Shown here: piece by piece, positions 23,060 through 34,792 of the stretch
How positions within the stretch are numbered: position 1 is the first letter of the stretch
How the letters are laid out: every line of letters starts with the position of its first letter
Assembly (NCBI GenBank): GCA_050084985.1
Contig: JBITNC010000001.1
Span: 195,610,001 to 195,674,000, forward strand
DNA length: 64,000 nucleotides
Source of the DNA: Nageia nagi
Taxonomy: Eukaryota; Pinophyta
Reading direction: 5' to 3'
The notes under the pieces: generated by a model
Database searches by the model: none
What the model was told of the DNA's origin: nothing
What the model saw: the letters and a program-made list of their open reading frames with translations, nothing else
Program-made: the position numbers and the translations under genes

Positions 23060-25030
23060 TAATCAATTAGATTTTGAATCTTGTATTATTAAGTTTTGCA
23101 TATTTTTTTATCATCATTATTTTTTTGATGGAAATGAAAAAACTAATTTTCATTATACCATCTATTATTTTTAGCATCAAGATGTTTAGGTATTATATTT
23201 GGTAATGTAATTACTTTATGATCAAAAAGTTTCTTCATAATATCATAAAGGGATTCTATCAAAGCCATGAATTTTCTTTGGGGTTCAAAATCCTTTTCCT
23301 CATTTTTTGGAGGATTTAGTTCTACCTCTTTAATGATAAAAACATTGTTAGAAGGTGATGGTTTATTTGTTTGTTCCATTTGATTTTTGTTCTTAATATA
23401 AGGTTCCCTTTTCTTAACTTTTATCTCACCATATTGAATTTTGAATTTTTCAATTATGAAATCTTGGAAAATAGCTTCTTTCAAGGTATTATATTATTAT
23501 ATCAATACAATGCTAGAAATAGGCCTTAAACAACTTTGACTAAATAGTTTGACCAACTCTTCTTGAGGTAGAGTATAAGGCATGCTTTTCAATATTACCC
23601 ACCATCTTTAGATGAAGTTAGTAACTTATTCATCTTGGAATTGTTATGATATTATAAGATAAATAATGGAGGTTTTATCTTTAATATTGATCCTAAAATA
23701 TTTCAACAATAAATTTTCCAATTGAGAATATGAATGAATGCTATATTTTGTTAGGTTGTTGTACCAATCCATTGCTTGTCCAGCAAGTGTCATGAGAAGG
23801 TACATAGCATTAATGCATCATCAATAACAATAACATAACTTGAATACTTAAACTATTTAAGATATTCTTTAGGATCTTCCTTTTTCTTAAATGGTTTTAT
23901 TTTTGGAATCTCAAATTTGAAAGGAATCTCCTTTTTAGGAACACTTGGATGAATAGGTTTTTTCTAAATTATTTCATATGATTTTTTTATTTACTTTGTA
24001 GAGAATTTTTTTTTTCAATTTCCATCAACCTTTTACAAATATCATGTTTTTCTTTTGTGTAATTTTGATACATGGAATATTCTCCAATTCTATGATCCAC
24101 TCTTTCTTCATATCTTTGAAATGATTCATATCTTTGTTCAAAAGGTGACTAGGAATCATAGTAAGCTCCATCATATAGTGGAGAAGGTGGTACAGGTTGT
24201 TGTGGTATTAGTTGAGGTAATTATTATTGATGTAGTGGTGGTCTAGGAGGATAATATGATTTCCCTTTATCTTTGGGTGGAGATAAGTGATACCTTTGAA
24301 GCTCATTTTTTTGATTTCTAAGTGAATCTTATTTTCTCTTAGCCACATAAGGATTTTGATATTTATATACTCCATGACTCTATGATGATAGGAATTGCAA
24401 CCTAAGTTATACTTTTCTATATTTTACCATTATTTGATTAGGTTGAGATTGAATTTGGATATTTTTCTTATTAGGTTGCATTATTGGTGGTTTATTTTGA
24501 TGTAGATTGAGCACTAGTTGTGCTTGCAACTATGGTTTTTGGGTAAATTGCATGGGTTGTACACTAAGATTATATGAAACTATTTGTCATTGTGTTTGGT
24601 GTTGTATATATTTTTGGGATATATTCTCTTTTCTATGCACATAGGGGGGTATTCCTTGCATCATAAACCTTGTATAATCATGATTATCTCTTACCTTATG
24701 CCCTTGCCTAGGTGTTTTATGACTTGACAAAGGAGTTGGAATATTTTATTTTAAAAAATAATAAGGATTATCATAAAATCTAGAATGATCTCTTAATTCT
24801 AGCATAGGAGTAGTTGTATGTATGGAGAATCAATCATCAAATTCTTCTATTTGTCTAGATAAGGTGGAAGGAGTATAATCATCTCTTCTTAGATATGATT
24901 GAACTAAATATCCATATGATAAATAGCATGTGGCACAATCATACTTAGGTATAAAAGGACCTCTTTGAATAATGGTGTTACATAAATGAGTTTGTGAAGG
25001 AAGTATGTTTCTTAATATAATCTCTTCCAC
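23060..25030 (-). pseudogene. gag of element A
   Basis: The capsid core is at about 23930-23700 (FEIPKIKPFKKKEDPKEYLK, DDALMLCTF), matching the Tat gag PKFxxFxGxxDPxxHLxxF pattern. A C-terminal basic segment is at 23484-23143 (FDHKVITLPNIIPKHLDAK and RWYNEN, matching the segment before the CCHC knuckle). The knuckle itself at about 23060-23140 is eroded. A 66-codon frame at 25030-24830 is probably the gag N-terminus. Gag packages element RNA. Many frameshifts are present. Confidence 0.75.
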
Positions 25031-27025
25031 CCCATCAATTGGTTGTGTATCTTTTGCTAAATATCTAGATCTAAAGGAAGATTGTGGGCATGAGAAGAAT
25101 GAGGGATTCTCAATTGTGTTAGATGTTTTATAGCTACACCTAATTCATTATTAATAGGATTTAAGTAAGAAATATTTATTTATTGATAAGTTTATCTTCT
25201 CAAAGTATACGTACTAAACCCATGACTCTCTCATCCTTATAAATATTTTTCACCTTCTTGGTCTTTATGAGTTGTCTAAGACTAAGTGTTAACCATCTTC
25301 TTTTAGTTTTTTATTTATTTTATTTTTTTCTTTTTACCACACTACAAAAAGAAAATAAGCATTGAATATAGCAATTCTATTTTTTTATCTTTTGGATTTA
25401 TGTTTGTAAGAAAATAATTAAATGCACAAACAACCTACATGCATACTTACCTTTTCAATGTGATTATCTTTTTCTTGTTTTTTTGGCATATTAAATTAAT
25501 CATTTTACTATGAGTGGTATGAATTATACATTTTAATCTTCTTAATTTTTCTAAATTATTTTATCTAATCAAGTGTTTAAACAAGGTAGGCTAGTAATCC
25601 TATTAAGAAATCTAGGGCTAAGTAATAGCTTGGTACTTAAAATGGTCCCCTTAGTGTAATGGGGCTTGAATAATGCCATTAAAATCTATCTTGATGATGA
25701 AATATAAGTATATCCTCTTTTTTATAATCATTTGGTAGAAAGTAATGACTTCTAACCTATGAACCCCATATTCATCTCTAGGTTTTCACTCTAAGGATCA
25801 TAATATTTTATCGATGGGAGTATAAAAGAATAATAATAAATGGTTGTTAATGACCTCCAACTCATTGATGTTCATTTTAATAGGTCACATGATCATGAAT
25901 TTAACCAAAATAAAGTACTCATGGATCCAAGTTTCGACCCTCACCATCATATATTTTCATTAATTAAGCTTTTATTAATGTGATTCAAATAATGTTTAAA
26001 TAGTGAATAAGTTGATCTAAATATACCATGAAATTCATTACCTTTTAATGAGGTTTGTTAACCAAAGGAAATATTAATTGTGGTTCATTACCTCTTCTTA
26101 CGAGTCACAATCTCCTTCGATCACCTTTCGATGTGGTAAGGGCAAACAAGTAAGAAGCTATTAATGCGAGTGAATTTCGTTTAATGCAAGTTCATTTCCC
26201 CTTGTTACAAGTGACAATCCTTCAACCTCATTTCGATGCGGTAATGAAAACAAGTAAGAGTATTAATGTGTAAAAATTAGCCACCAAATTCATTCACCAA
26301 TTTAATGTATCCTAGTCTACCTTAAACATTCATTCACATTAAGTTCATTATAATATTAATGATGATTAATTACCCCTAATGACTATGGAAGTAACTTAAT
26401 GCATATTCATTTACTAATTTAATGTAATAAAATGAAAATAACAAAATTTTATTTATTCTTTTTCTATCACATCCATTCTAGTCGCCTTAGATCACTTTTG
26501 AACAAAAAGGGAGAGCATAAGTGGAAAATATAGAAAAATATTAAGTGAATAGGTTTGTCTCTATTTGTACAATACCTTCCCAAACAAATAATAAATAAAT
26601 AAACTTTAGGAACTTTAAATAAATAAAAATATCAAAATAATGAATTTTATTATTGATATTGAATACCCTCCCTTACATGCATTCTAAGCATAGGGATCAA
26701 AAACAAGGTGTTAATTTTTTATTCCTAGTCTTAATTCCTAAGTTATGCTTGTGATATTAATGAGAATAAAAAAATTGACCTCTATTTTGAATCACCGGTA
26801 TTTTAACCTAGTTGGTGTCCTAGTCTAGTCACTAAGATCTAATACTCAATCATTGATGATTCTGTGATTTAATATTAGAAAAATATAGAACACAAAAATA
26901 AGATCAGCTTTACTAACACATGAAACAAACCATGAAAATAAACATGAAGACATGAGAACCCCCTTTCATTTTATCACTAATGTTGTTTATATGTGAGGGG
27001 GCCTCTTTCTAGCACTAGAATATCA
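25031..27025. other. 5' leader of element A
   Basis: The non-coding region between gag and the 5' LTR. It contains two diverged copies of a CATTACCTCTTCTTACGAGTCACAATC / TTCCCCTTGTTACAAGTGACAATC block near 26090 and 26195. Next to the LTR, 27009-27025 read on the minus strand is TGATATTCTAGTGC..., in the position of the tRNA primer-binding site. No coding signal. Confidence 0.5.
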
Positions 27026-27893
27026 TATTCAAAAAGTAACCCTGTTAGCAAACAAGACAAGACATGTTAGAACCAACATTTTTTCTTTATTACTATTGAA
27101 TAGGCTTTAATGATACAATGACTAATCTCTTTTGATTTGTTTCCTTGCAAAAGGGCTTTTAGAAAGTAGTATTTCAACCTCTATTATTGTTTACAAGTTC
27201 ATTGATGACCCATTTTAGTTGATCAACAACAATGTTAGAAAGCTACGAAAAAATGTCTGTAAGAAATTACAAAAAATATGGATTTCTCTTCTCCAATTTT
27301 GTATGACTTTCTCTATTTAGTTTTTCTTCTTTGTACTTGTGGACCCTACACACATGAGAAAAAAAAGATATCAAACATACATGTTCATATCATAAAAATA
27401 AGCATAATATTGAACATAAATAACTATGTAAAAATGTGAAACAATAATGTACTTAACTCAATAAATCTAAATGTATTCTAACAAAGTAAATTTGTATTCA
27501 ATTTGGGTCCCTTTTCTTCATTATAGAAGGCTTTATTTATAGATTTCAAAAATAAGAAAAGTTTCCAATTTTGAGACAAAAATCAAGATACAAAAGCCTA
27601 TGTAGCTTTGTAATGGCTATGATTCAAAGTTAAGATGCATATAATGGATGATGATTCATCCATTATCTCTTACTTTCTTCACAAGATGCTTTAGAAGTTG
27701 TCATTTTTATTTTTCTTTTACCAATTATAGAGTTGTTGGTTTCCAAGTATTCTATGTTGGTATCTAAACTCAATCATCAAAAATTGAATTTGGATGCTAG
27801 TTATTGGTATACTATGGCTAACTTTTTAATTTTATGTAATTTTTTTTCTTATTTCATATATATAGAGAAGGGTCATTTTTGGGTGTTTATACA
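27026..27893 (-). repeat. 5' LTR of element A
   Basis: The partner of 8392-9165, in direct orientation. Its outer end is GTGTTTATACA (ends CA at 27893), flanked by TTTTC as candidate target duplication (TTTTT at the other end). The integrase of B resumes at the very next bases. Confidence 0.85.
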
Positions 27894-29200
27894 TTTTCCA
27901 TAGCTTTAGTGTTGGCAAGTTTTTTCTTTAAGACTAGGTCAACAACTTTGAACTATTTAAGCTTGATCTTTTTATTATACATTTTTTGGATTCTATAATG
28001 GTAGACATGAATGTGTTTGAGAGCATTAACTAATTCTTCATCTAGGACCTCTAGTTGTGCTAATCTAGATTTCCTTCTATCTTCATCAAGAATAAGACCA
28101 TCTAGTGACACATGAAGAGATGGGATCTCTAACTCAAGAGGAACTATGAATTCATCACCATACATCAAGGAGAAAGGAATTTCCCCCATTTAAGTTCTTA
28201 TGCTCATTTTATAGGCCCACAAAGAATAAGGGAGTTGTTCATGCTAATCTTTATTATGTTTTGTAATAGTTTTGGATAAGATAATGTTAATGACCTTATT
28301 AGAAGCTTCGGATTGACCATTACATTGGGGGTAATATGGGGTAGGGAAATTTCATTTAATATTATATTTAGCATAAAATTATTTAAATTCATTACCTTTA
28401 AATCTTATATCATTATCAATGAACAATTTAGAAGGCATAACATATCTAGAAATGATAAACTTAATGAGAAATTCAACAATCTTACCTATTGTAGATTTCA
28501 TGGGTATAGCCTCCACCCATTTTGTGAAATATTTGGTAGCTATAATGATAAATTTATGGTTATATATTAAAATAGGGTTAATTTTACCAATAAAATTAGG
28601 TTCCCAAATAGAAATAGGCTAAAAAGATATAATATAATGCAAATCATGCAAAGGAGAAAAATTAAAGACTAGTATTATTTTGATATTATTCACATTTTTT
28701 AATATGCAATTCATGATATTCAAGTATGGTAGGCCAATAATAACCTAATCTAATCAAATTTTGATAAAAACATTTAGCACTAAAGTGTCCACCACATTAA
28801 CCATAATGAGCTTGATGAAGGGTCATATCTACTTCATGCCTCATTAAACATTTAAGAAGAGCACCATAAAAGGACCTTCTATACAACAAATCACTTAAGA
28901 TGACACACTTAGTTACTATCTTTTTAAGCCTAATTATATCATTATGATCAAAATTAATAGAGATAACACTATATTTAATATAATTTAAAACATATTGATA
29001 CCATTCACATGCATTGATACAAGTGACAAAAAAATAATGATCCTTAATGAAATCTTCAACAAAAAAATCATGGAAAGGCTTATTGATATTTTTTATTATG
29101 AGGATAGTCTCTTCATATTATATGGAAATAGGAGCAATGGAATATACAATAGGCATATAATTAACATACCTATTGTTTTCTCTTAGAATGTTATCAATTT
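27894..29200 (-). pseudogene. Integrase of element B, right-hand part
   Basis: Minus strand, reading left from ~29200. The eroded N-terminal zinc domain (28700-28900) is followed by the core around 28500-28230: AIPMKSTIGKIVEFLI, LFIDNDIRFKGNEF with the second Asp kept, YYPQCNGQSEASNKVI with the Glu. A clean 78-codon block at 28189-27953 (MGEIPFSLMYGDEFIVPLEL, LDEDRRKSRLAQLEVLDEEL) is the usual Tat post-core region. The frame then reads FKVVDLVLKKKLANTKAMEN and stops at the LTR of A. The missing C-terminus is at 8391-8216. Confidence 0.85.
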
Positions 29201-29288
29201 TATACTCATTGAAGTAGATGAGGAGATTATCCACCATTTCCTTGTATAGTTGCAACTTGGGATCTTCAGTATTGTAGATGTTGGATAC

Positions 29289-29560
29289 TTACTTCACAAT
29301 GAGTTGATAATAATTAAATATTTTGATACTTTTTACTTTTAGAAGTATTTTGGTATTCATACTTAGAATCATAGCCTCATATTCTTCCATATTATTAGTG
29401 CAATCAAAACTTAAATGGTAAGACATAAGGATCACATCACTATGAGGGTTGATAAGAACAATTATTGCCCCTACTCTGTGAATGCACTTATAACCATAAA
29501 AGAACAAGATTTATTCATAATTATACATGAAACCAATAAAAAATTATGGGAATTTAGGCT
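29289..29560 (-). pseudogene. Extra, archaeal-type RNase H of element B
   Basis: The 72-codon minus frame contains IIVLINPHSDVILMSYHLSF, CTNNMEEYEAMIL and IKIFNYYQLIVK, the same fold region as the aRNH of A. The middle Glu (EEYEA) is kept. The first Asp position (usually FFDGS) reads FFYGY and the last (usually GDSQL) reads NYYQL, so two of the three catalytic acids are lost. It confirms B as Tat lineage. Confidence 0.85.
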
Positions 29561-29639
29561 CAAGAATGGAGTAACAATATAGGGATACAATAAAAATGCT
29601 TGGTTCAAGAGTGTTTTGGCTATGCACTTCATCTAGAAA

Positions 29640-29948
29640 CTATTCTTGCATGCTGGATAATTTGTTTCATTGATGATTAGAAATGAAATATAATATATCC
29701 TCTCCCTTTATTGAATTATTAATCATAAATACCTAATCAAAACCTTCAAGAAACATTACCCACTTGGCATCCCTTCCAAATATGTAGGACTTGGACATGA
29801 TATATATGAGAGGATTTGCCTAAGCTATGACATAAGTTGTATTTCCAGGCATGTAATAACTTAACTTTTAATTTGAGAAGACTATAGCAAAATATACATT
29901 TTCAATTAGAGTGTACCTTATCTCATAATAAAGTAAAGTCTTAATAAA
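29640..29948 (-). pseudogene. RNase H of element B, second half
   Basis: Reading left from 29948: TLLYYEIRYTLIENVYFAIV, YYMPGNTTYVIA, MSKSYIFGRDAKWVMFLEGF. This matches the C-terminal half of gypsy RNase H. Its first half (LxYVSTT, LGAMLAHKNDKNKEI) is at about 31190-31045, on the far side of a ~1.08-kb insertion. Confidence 0.8.
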
Positions 29949-29971
29949 AATTAAGTGCAAGAATACGAGTC

Positions 29972-29992
29972 CCACTTTTTGCCAAAAAGTGG
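29972..29992. other. Short perfect hairpin near the left end of the insertion
   Basis: CCACTTTTT and AAAAAGTGG flank a 3-base loop. It lies inside the 1.08-kb insertion but left of the tandem duplication, so it occurs only once. Confidence 0.7.
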
Positions 29993-30860
29993 AAGTATTT
30001 TAATAATTTATCTCAAAATTTGAAGCACTTAAGAGTCCAAATATTGAAAAAGATCACTTGTGTAAAAATATAGTTCTCAAAGTCTAGTTTTCAAATATGT
30101 AATTTATTTTAATACCCATATCATAGAAATAAAATATTGATAGTCATGTTTAAAACCCACTATTTAAAAAATACAATTTGAATACCACACCCCCATCATA
30201 TCCCTCAAGCATAATTATACCTAAATTATAATATTTTGTTAAATCCTTTCAATTAAAGATACCTAAGATATTAAATATTGTGAAGGATATTATTTTGTAA
30301 TTTTTTCATGAATATTTTTTTTATTATTTTTTTATTGAACCTAATTGTTGTTTCAAAAAATGTTTGTGTCTCTCAAGCATAATTTGACCTAAACTTATCA
30401 TTTTTAATTATTATATTTAACTTGTGGAGAATTGTATTCATATTTTTGACATATATTCTATTTTTCATAATTCCAAAAAAATATAAAGTTATTAAACACA
30501 TATGAAACCCAACTTTTTGAAGTTTATGGAACCTATTTCATTAGAAATTATAGTAAAAATACAAAATCTAATCCAATTGCTAAAAATATAGTATATTTAA
30601 AATCTACACTCTATCATATATAATTCTACAAAATTTCATGAAAGCATTCTTTAATAAACATCATCAAACACATGCCTAAAGTTAGTAAAGTTCATTACCA
30701 TTATTTATGACCTTGAAGTTGTAGGTCCAAAGCTAAGGTTTAGTTCATCAAACCTAATTCCATTCTGAAAGGATGTGAAAAAAATTTAAATTTAAGGACC
30801 AAGCTCCTATGGGGAAGGATATTAGAGGATATTTCATGTATTTATATTCTTAGGGACTAT

Positions 30861-30949
30861 GATCTTGGTCCCCCTCAAGATCCTGGGGGCAAGATCCCAA
30901 TCTGGTTTAGGGATCTTAAACCAAACTAGGATCTTGAAGGACCAAGATC
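30861..30949. other. Strong ~89-nt hairpin, copy 1
   Basis: The left arm GATCTTGGTCCCCCTCAAGA (30861-30880, then TCCTGG) pairs with the right arm CTAGGATCTTGAAGGACC (30926-30943, then AAGATC). The 24-26-base stem has only a 2-base bulge and one mismatch. A second small stem (GGTTTA...TAAACC, 30904-30922) sits in the loop. It is duplicated at 33243-33331. A foldback of this size could be the core of a MITE or a small-RNA precursor. Confidence 0.8.
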
Positions 30950-31039
30950 CCACCCCTAAAGATCCCAAACCCAAGCTTAAAAAGATAAATCCAACAAATT
31001 CCTTCAAAGTGGGGCTCAACTTCTTGCAATTACCCTAAC

Positions 31040-32396
31040 ATAGTTAATTTCTATTTCCTTGTTTTTGTCATTCTTATGAGCTAACATTGCCCCTAATGTA
31101 CTTAATGTTGTTGAAACATAAACTAACAAAATATTTTTTTGAATATGGGGCTAAAACTAGAGCATTAGTAAGATACCTTTTGATTTTTTCCAAGACATTT
31201 TAATACTTTTCATTCCAAATACATTTCTCACCTTTCTTCAACAAATGAAAAAATGGGAAAGTCATATCTGCTAGTTGACCAATGAATCTTTGGATTACTA
31301 ACACTTTCCTTTGAAGGATTCTCAACTCTTTCAAATTCTTAGGAGGAGGAAAATAAAAAATGGATGAAAATTTCTTAGGATCCATATCTATACCTCTTCT
31401 TGAAATAATTAACCTTGGAAAGCAATTTACCTAATGAGATTGCAAATACACACTTTTAAGGTTTCAACTTTAACTTATACTCTCTCATTGTTTGAAAGAT
31501 CTTTCTCAAATATGAAATGTGATTATCTTGGATAGGATTTCATCAACATATACATCAACACTATCATGTATCATATTATAGAACATACTCATTATGTCTC
31601 TTTGATAAGTTCCACCAAATTATTTAGATCAAAAGGCATGACCACCCAACAAAATGTGCCCTAAGGAGTAACAAAAGTTGTCTTATGTTGATCCTCCTTG
31701 TTGATCCTAATTTGATTTTAGGTAAAAATATTCACCCACAAAAGATAAAACTTCATGGCCTATTGTTGAGTCTACAATTATATCAATGTTAGGCAAAGGA
31801 AAGGAATCTTTGGGACATGCCTTATTAATATCAATGAAATCAATAAAATATCTTATTTCACCATTAGGTTTAGTTGTAGGCATAATGTTAGATATCCATG
31901 AAGAATAATCAATGGAAAAATGAAACTAGTAGCAAGATACTTTTCAATTTTCTTTTTAATAGCAAGGGGTACTCTAGATAGCATTTTTCTAGGCTTTTGT
32001 TGAACCGGTTTGATATTTTCATTAACAACTAGGCTATGAGTGATAAAATTAGGATTAATACTAGGCATATCAAAATAAGATCAAGAAAAGATATCATAAG
32101 ACTTTTGAAATAGTAGGTGGTACCTTTCCGATTCTTCCATGGTTAACCAAGCTCCTATTTTGATCAATTATGGATCCTCTTGGGTACCAATATTTACTTC
32201 TATTGCTTCTTGACTAAGATAGGATATTTTATCATCATGTTGGGGAGGAATAAGCAATGCCTCCAATAGTTCATCTAAACTCATCTGTAAGAGATGGTAA
32301 TAATGGATTGGTAGCATTAGGAACCTAGCATTATCACCCATTAAGGGATGGGAATACTAATAATGAAAAATATAATACCTAGAGACCTAGGAATGA
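31040..32396 (-). pseudogene. Reverse transcriptase (to early RNase H) of element B, duplicated copy 1
   Basis: Minus strand. The N-terminus is MPSINPNFITHSLVVNENIK (32068), a frame break follows near 31910, then catalytic YVDEI (~31550; the second Asp of YVDD is Glu), thumb/connection DFPPPKNLKELRILQRKVL with FIGQLADMTFPFFHLLKKGE (31385-31200), and the start of RNase H to ~31045. The 13-base deletion just after the active site shifts the frame relative to copy 2. Confidence 0.85.
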
Positions 32397-33242
32397 CAAA
32401 ATTTGAAGCACTTAAGAGTCCAAATATTGAAAAAGATCACTTGTGTAAAAATATAGTTCTCAAAGTCTAGTTTTCAAATATGTAATTTATTTTAATACCC
32501 ATATCATAGAAATAAAATATGATAGTCATGTTTAAAACCCACTATTTAAAAAATAAAATTTGAAGACCACACCCCCATCATATCCCTCAAGCATAATTAT
32601 ACCTAAATTATAATATTTTGTTAAATACTTTCAATTAAAGATACCTAAGATATTAAATATTATGAAGGATATTATTTTGTAATTTTTTCATGAATATTTT
32701 TTTTATTATTTTTTTATTGAACCTAATTGTTGTTTCAAAAAATGTTTGTGTCTCTCAAGCATAATTTGACCTAAACTTATCATTTTTAATTATTATTTTT
32801 AACTTATGGAGAATTGTATTCATGTTTGTGACATATATTCTATTTTTCATAATTCCAAAAAAATATAAAGTTATTAAACACATATGAAACCCAACTTTTT
32901 GAAGTTTATGGAACCTATTTCATTAGAAATTATAGTAAAAATACAAAATCTAATCCAATTGCTAAAAATATAGTATATTTAAAATCTACACTCTATCATA
33001 TATAATTCTACAAAATTTCATGAAAGCATTCTTTAATAAACATCATCAAACACATGCCTAAAGTTAGTAAAGTTCATTACCATTATTTATGACCTTGAAG
33101 TTGTAGGTCCAAAGCCAAGGTTTAGTTCATCAAACCTAATTCCATTCTGAAAGGATGTGAAAAAAATTTAAATTTAAGGACCAAGCTCCTATGGGGAAGG
33201 ATATTAGAGGATATTTCATGTATTTATATTCTTAGGGACTAT

Positions 33243-33331
33243 GATCTTGGTCCCCCTCAAGATCCTGGGGGCAAGATCCCAATCTGGTTTAGGGATCTTA
33301 AACCAAACTAGGATCTTGAAGGACCAAGATC
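33243..33331. other. Strong ~89-nt hairpin, copy 2
   Basis: Identical in layout to 30861-30949, with the arms preserved. The single difference noticed just outside the stem is AACGATCCC instead of AAAGATCCC. Confidence 0.8.
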
Positions 33332-33421
33332 CCACCCCTAACGATCCCAAACCCAAGCTTAAAAAGATAAATCCAACAAATTCCTTCAAAGTGTGGCTCA
33401 ACTTCTTGCAATTACCCTAAC

Positions 33422-34792
33422 ATAGTTAATTTCTATTTCCTTGTTTTTGTCATTCTTATGAGCTAACATTGCCCCTAATGTACTTAATGTTTTTGAAACA
33501 TAAACTAAAAAAATCTTTTTTTGAATAGGGGTATAAAACTAGAGCATTAGTAAGATACCTTTTTATTTTTTCCAAGGCCTTTTAATACTTTTCATCCCAA
33601 ATAAATTTCTCACCTTTCTTCAACAAATGAAAAAATGGGAAAGTCATATCTGCTAGTTGACCAATGAATCTTTGTATTACTAACACTTTCCTTTGAAGGA
33701 TTCTCAACTCTTTCAACTTCATAGGAGGAGGAAAATCAGAAATGGATGAAAATTTCTTAGGATCCATCTCTATACCTCTTCTTGAAATAATTAACCTTGG
33801 GAAGCAATTTACCTAATGAGATTGCAAATACACACTTTTAAGGTTTCAACTTTAACTTATACTCTCTCATTGGTTGAAAGATCTTTCTCAAATATGAAAT
33901 GTGATTATCTTTAGTTGTGGATTTGGATAGGATTTCATCAACATATACCTCAACACTATCATGTATCATATTATGTAACATACTCACTATGTCTCTTTGA
34001 TAAGTTCCACCAAATTCTTTAGATCAAAAGGCATGACCACCCAACAAAATGTGCCATAAGGAGTAACAAAAGTTATCTTATGTTGATCCTCCTTGTTGAT
34101 CATAATTTGATTTTAGGTAAAAAAATTCATCCACAAAAGATAAAACTTCATGGCCTATTGTTGAGTCTATAATCATATCAATGTTAGCCAAAGGAAAGGA
34201 ATCTTTGGGACATGCCTTGTTAATATCAATGAAATCTATAAAATATCTTATTTCACCATTAGGTTTAACTGTAGGCATAATTTTAGATATCCATGAAGAA
34301 TAATCAGTGGAAAAAATGAAACTAGTAGCAAGATACTTTTCAATTTTCTTTTTAATAGCAAGGGGTACTCTAGATAGCATTTTTCTAGGCTTTTGTTGAA
34401 CCGGTTTGATATTTTCATTAACAACTAGGCTATGAGTGATAAAATTAGGATTAATACTAGGCATATCAAAATAAGATCAAGAAAAGATATCATAAGACTT
34501 TTGAAATAGTAGGTGGTACCTTTCCGATTCTTCCATGGTTAACCAAGCTCCTATTTTGATCAATTATGGATCCTCTTGGGTACCAATATTTACTTCTATT
34601 GCTTCTTGACTAAGATAGGATATTTTATCATCATGTTGGGGAGGAATAAGCAATGCCTCCAATAGTTCATCTAAACTCATCTGTAAGAGATGGTAATAAT
34701 GGATTGGTAGCATTAGGAACCTAGCATTATCACCCATTAAGGGATGGGAATACTAATAATGAAAAATATAATACCTAGAGACCTAGGAATGA
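33422..34792 (-). pseudogene. Reverse transcriptase of element B, copy 2 (best preserved)
   Basis: The 128-codon open frame 34464-34078 gives the RT N-terminus (SRVPLAIKKKIEKYLATSFI, NGEIRYFIDFIDINKACPKD, FPLANIDMIIDSTIGHEVLS). The frame continues out of register through TFVTPYGTFCWVVMPFDLKN to MIHDSVEVYVDEILSKSTTK (~33985-33905). The second active-site Asp is Glu in both copies, so that change predates the duplication. Thumb/connection is at 33767-33582. This copy joins directly to the upstream linker, protease and gag of B. Confidence 0.88.

Larger units (their letters stand above)
8392..27893 (-). mobile_element. Element A: giant Tat-lineage retrotransposon with antisense PMD gene and extra sense ORFs
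   Basis: A 19.5-kb element inside the integrase gene of B. Its LTRs are 8392-~9165 and ~27026-27893. The ends are TG (8392) and CA (27893), with candidate target duplication TTTTT/TTTTC. On the minus strand from the right it has leader, gag, protease, a long linker, reverse transcriptase, RNase H, Tat-type extra RNase H and integrase, then two unrecognised frames (17520-15030). On the plus strand it has a PMD gene (~11243-13240). All genes are broken by stops and indels. The unusual size comes from the extra genes and the repeat-rich 3' region. Confidence 0.85.
29949..31033. mobile_element. Unclassified ~1.08-kb insertion in the RNase H gene of B (possible non-autonomous DNA transposon)
   Basis: It splits the RNase H frame. 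Near its ends lie inverted copies of TAA(G/T)TGCAAGAA (29952-29963 and the complement at 31021-31032; 11 of 12 bases match). The flanks CTTAATAAA (29940-29948) and CCTAACATA (31034-31042) could be a decayed 9-bp target duplication (6 of 9 match), which would suggest a Mutator-like element. A solo LTR is the alternative (TG near 29955, CA near 31040). It encodes nothing recognisable; the 61-codon frame at 30834-31019 falls within its hairpin region. Confidence 0.4.
30014..32396. repeat. Tandem duplication within element B, copy 1 (2383 bp)
   Basis: The bases from CAAAATTTGAAGCACTTAAG (30014) onward reappear from 32397 with an offset of 2383, later 2396. In the parts I compared (30014-30300 and 30841-31060) there are about 2 differences per 100 bases. 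The copy contains most of the 1.08-kb insertion and the RT gene from its N-terminus to the start of RNase H. Copy 1 lacks 13 bases near 31528 that copy 2 has (33909-33922). Confidence 0.9.
32397..34792. repeat. Tandem duplication within element B, copy 2 (2396 bp)
   Basis: A direct, head-to-tail copy of 30014-32396. It lacks the left ~65 bases of the 1.08-kb insertion, as expected if the duplicated segment started inside that insertion. Only about two bases (CA) of homology are shared at the breakpoints, which fits a microhomology-mediated duplication rather than LTR recombination. Confidence 0.9.

Noticed and set aside
8392-27893. Possibility that 27026-27893 is the 3' LTR of B rather than the 5' LTR of A
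   Set aside because: B's integrase C-terminus continues at 8391-8216 beyond the partner repeat, and B has its own LTR pair at 6693 and 37640, so the repeats at 8392 and 27026 bound an insertion.
30834-31019. 61-codon minus ORF repeated at 33216-33401 (MSxTLKEFVGFIF...)
   Set aside because: It spans the GATCTTG hairpin within the non-coding 1.08-kb insertion. It is repeated only because of the tandem duplication, and no family is recognised.
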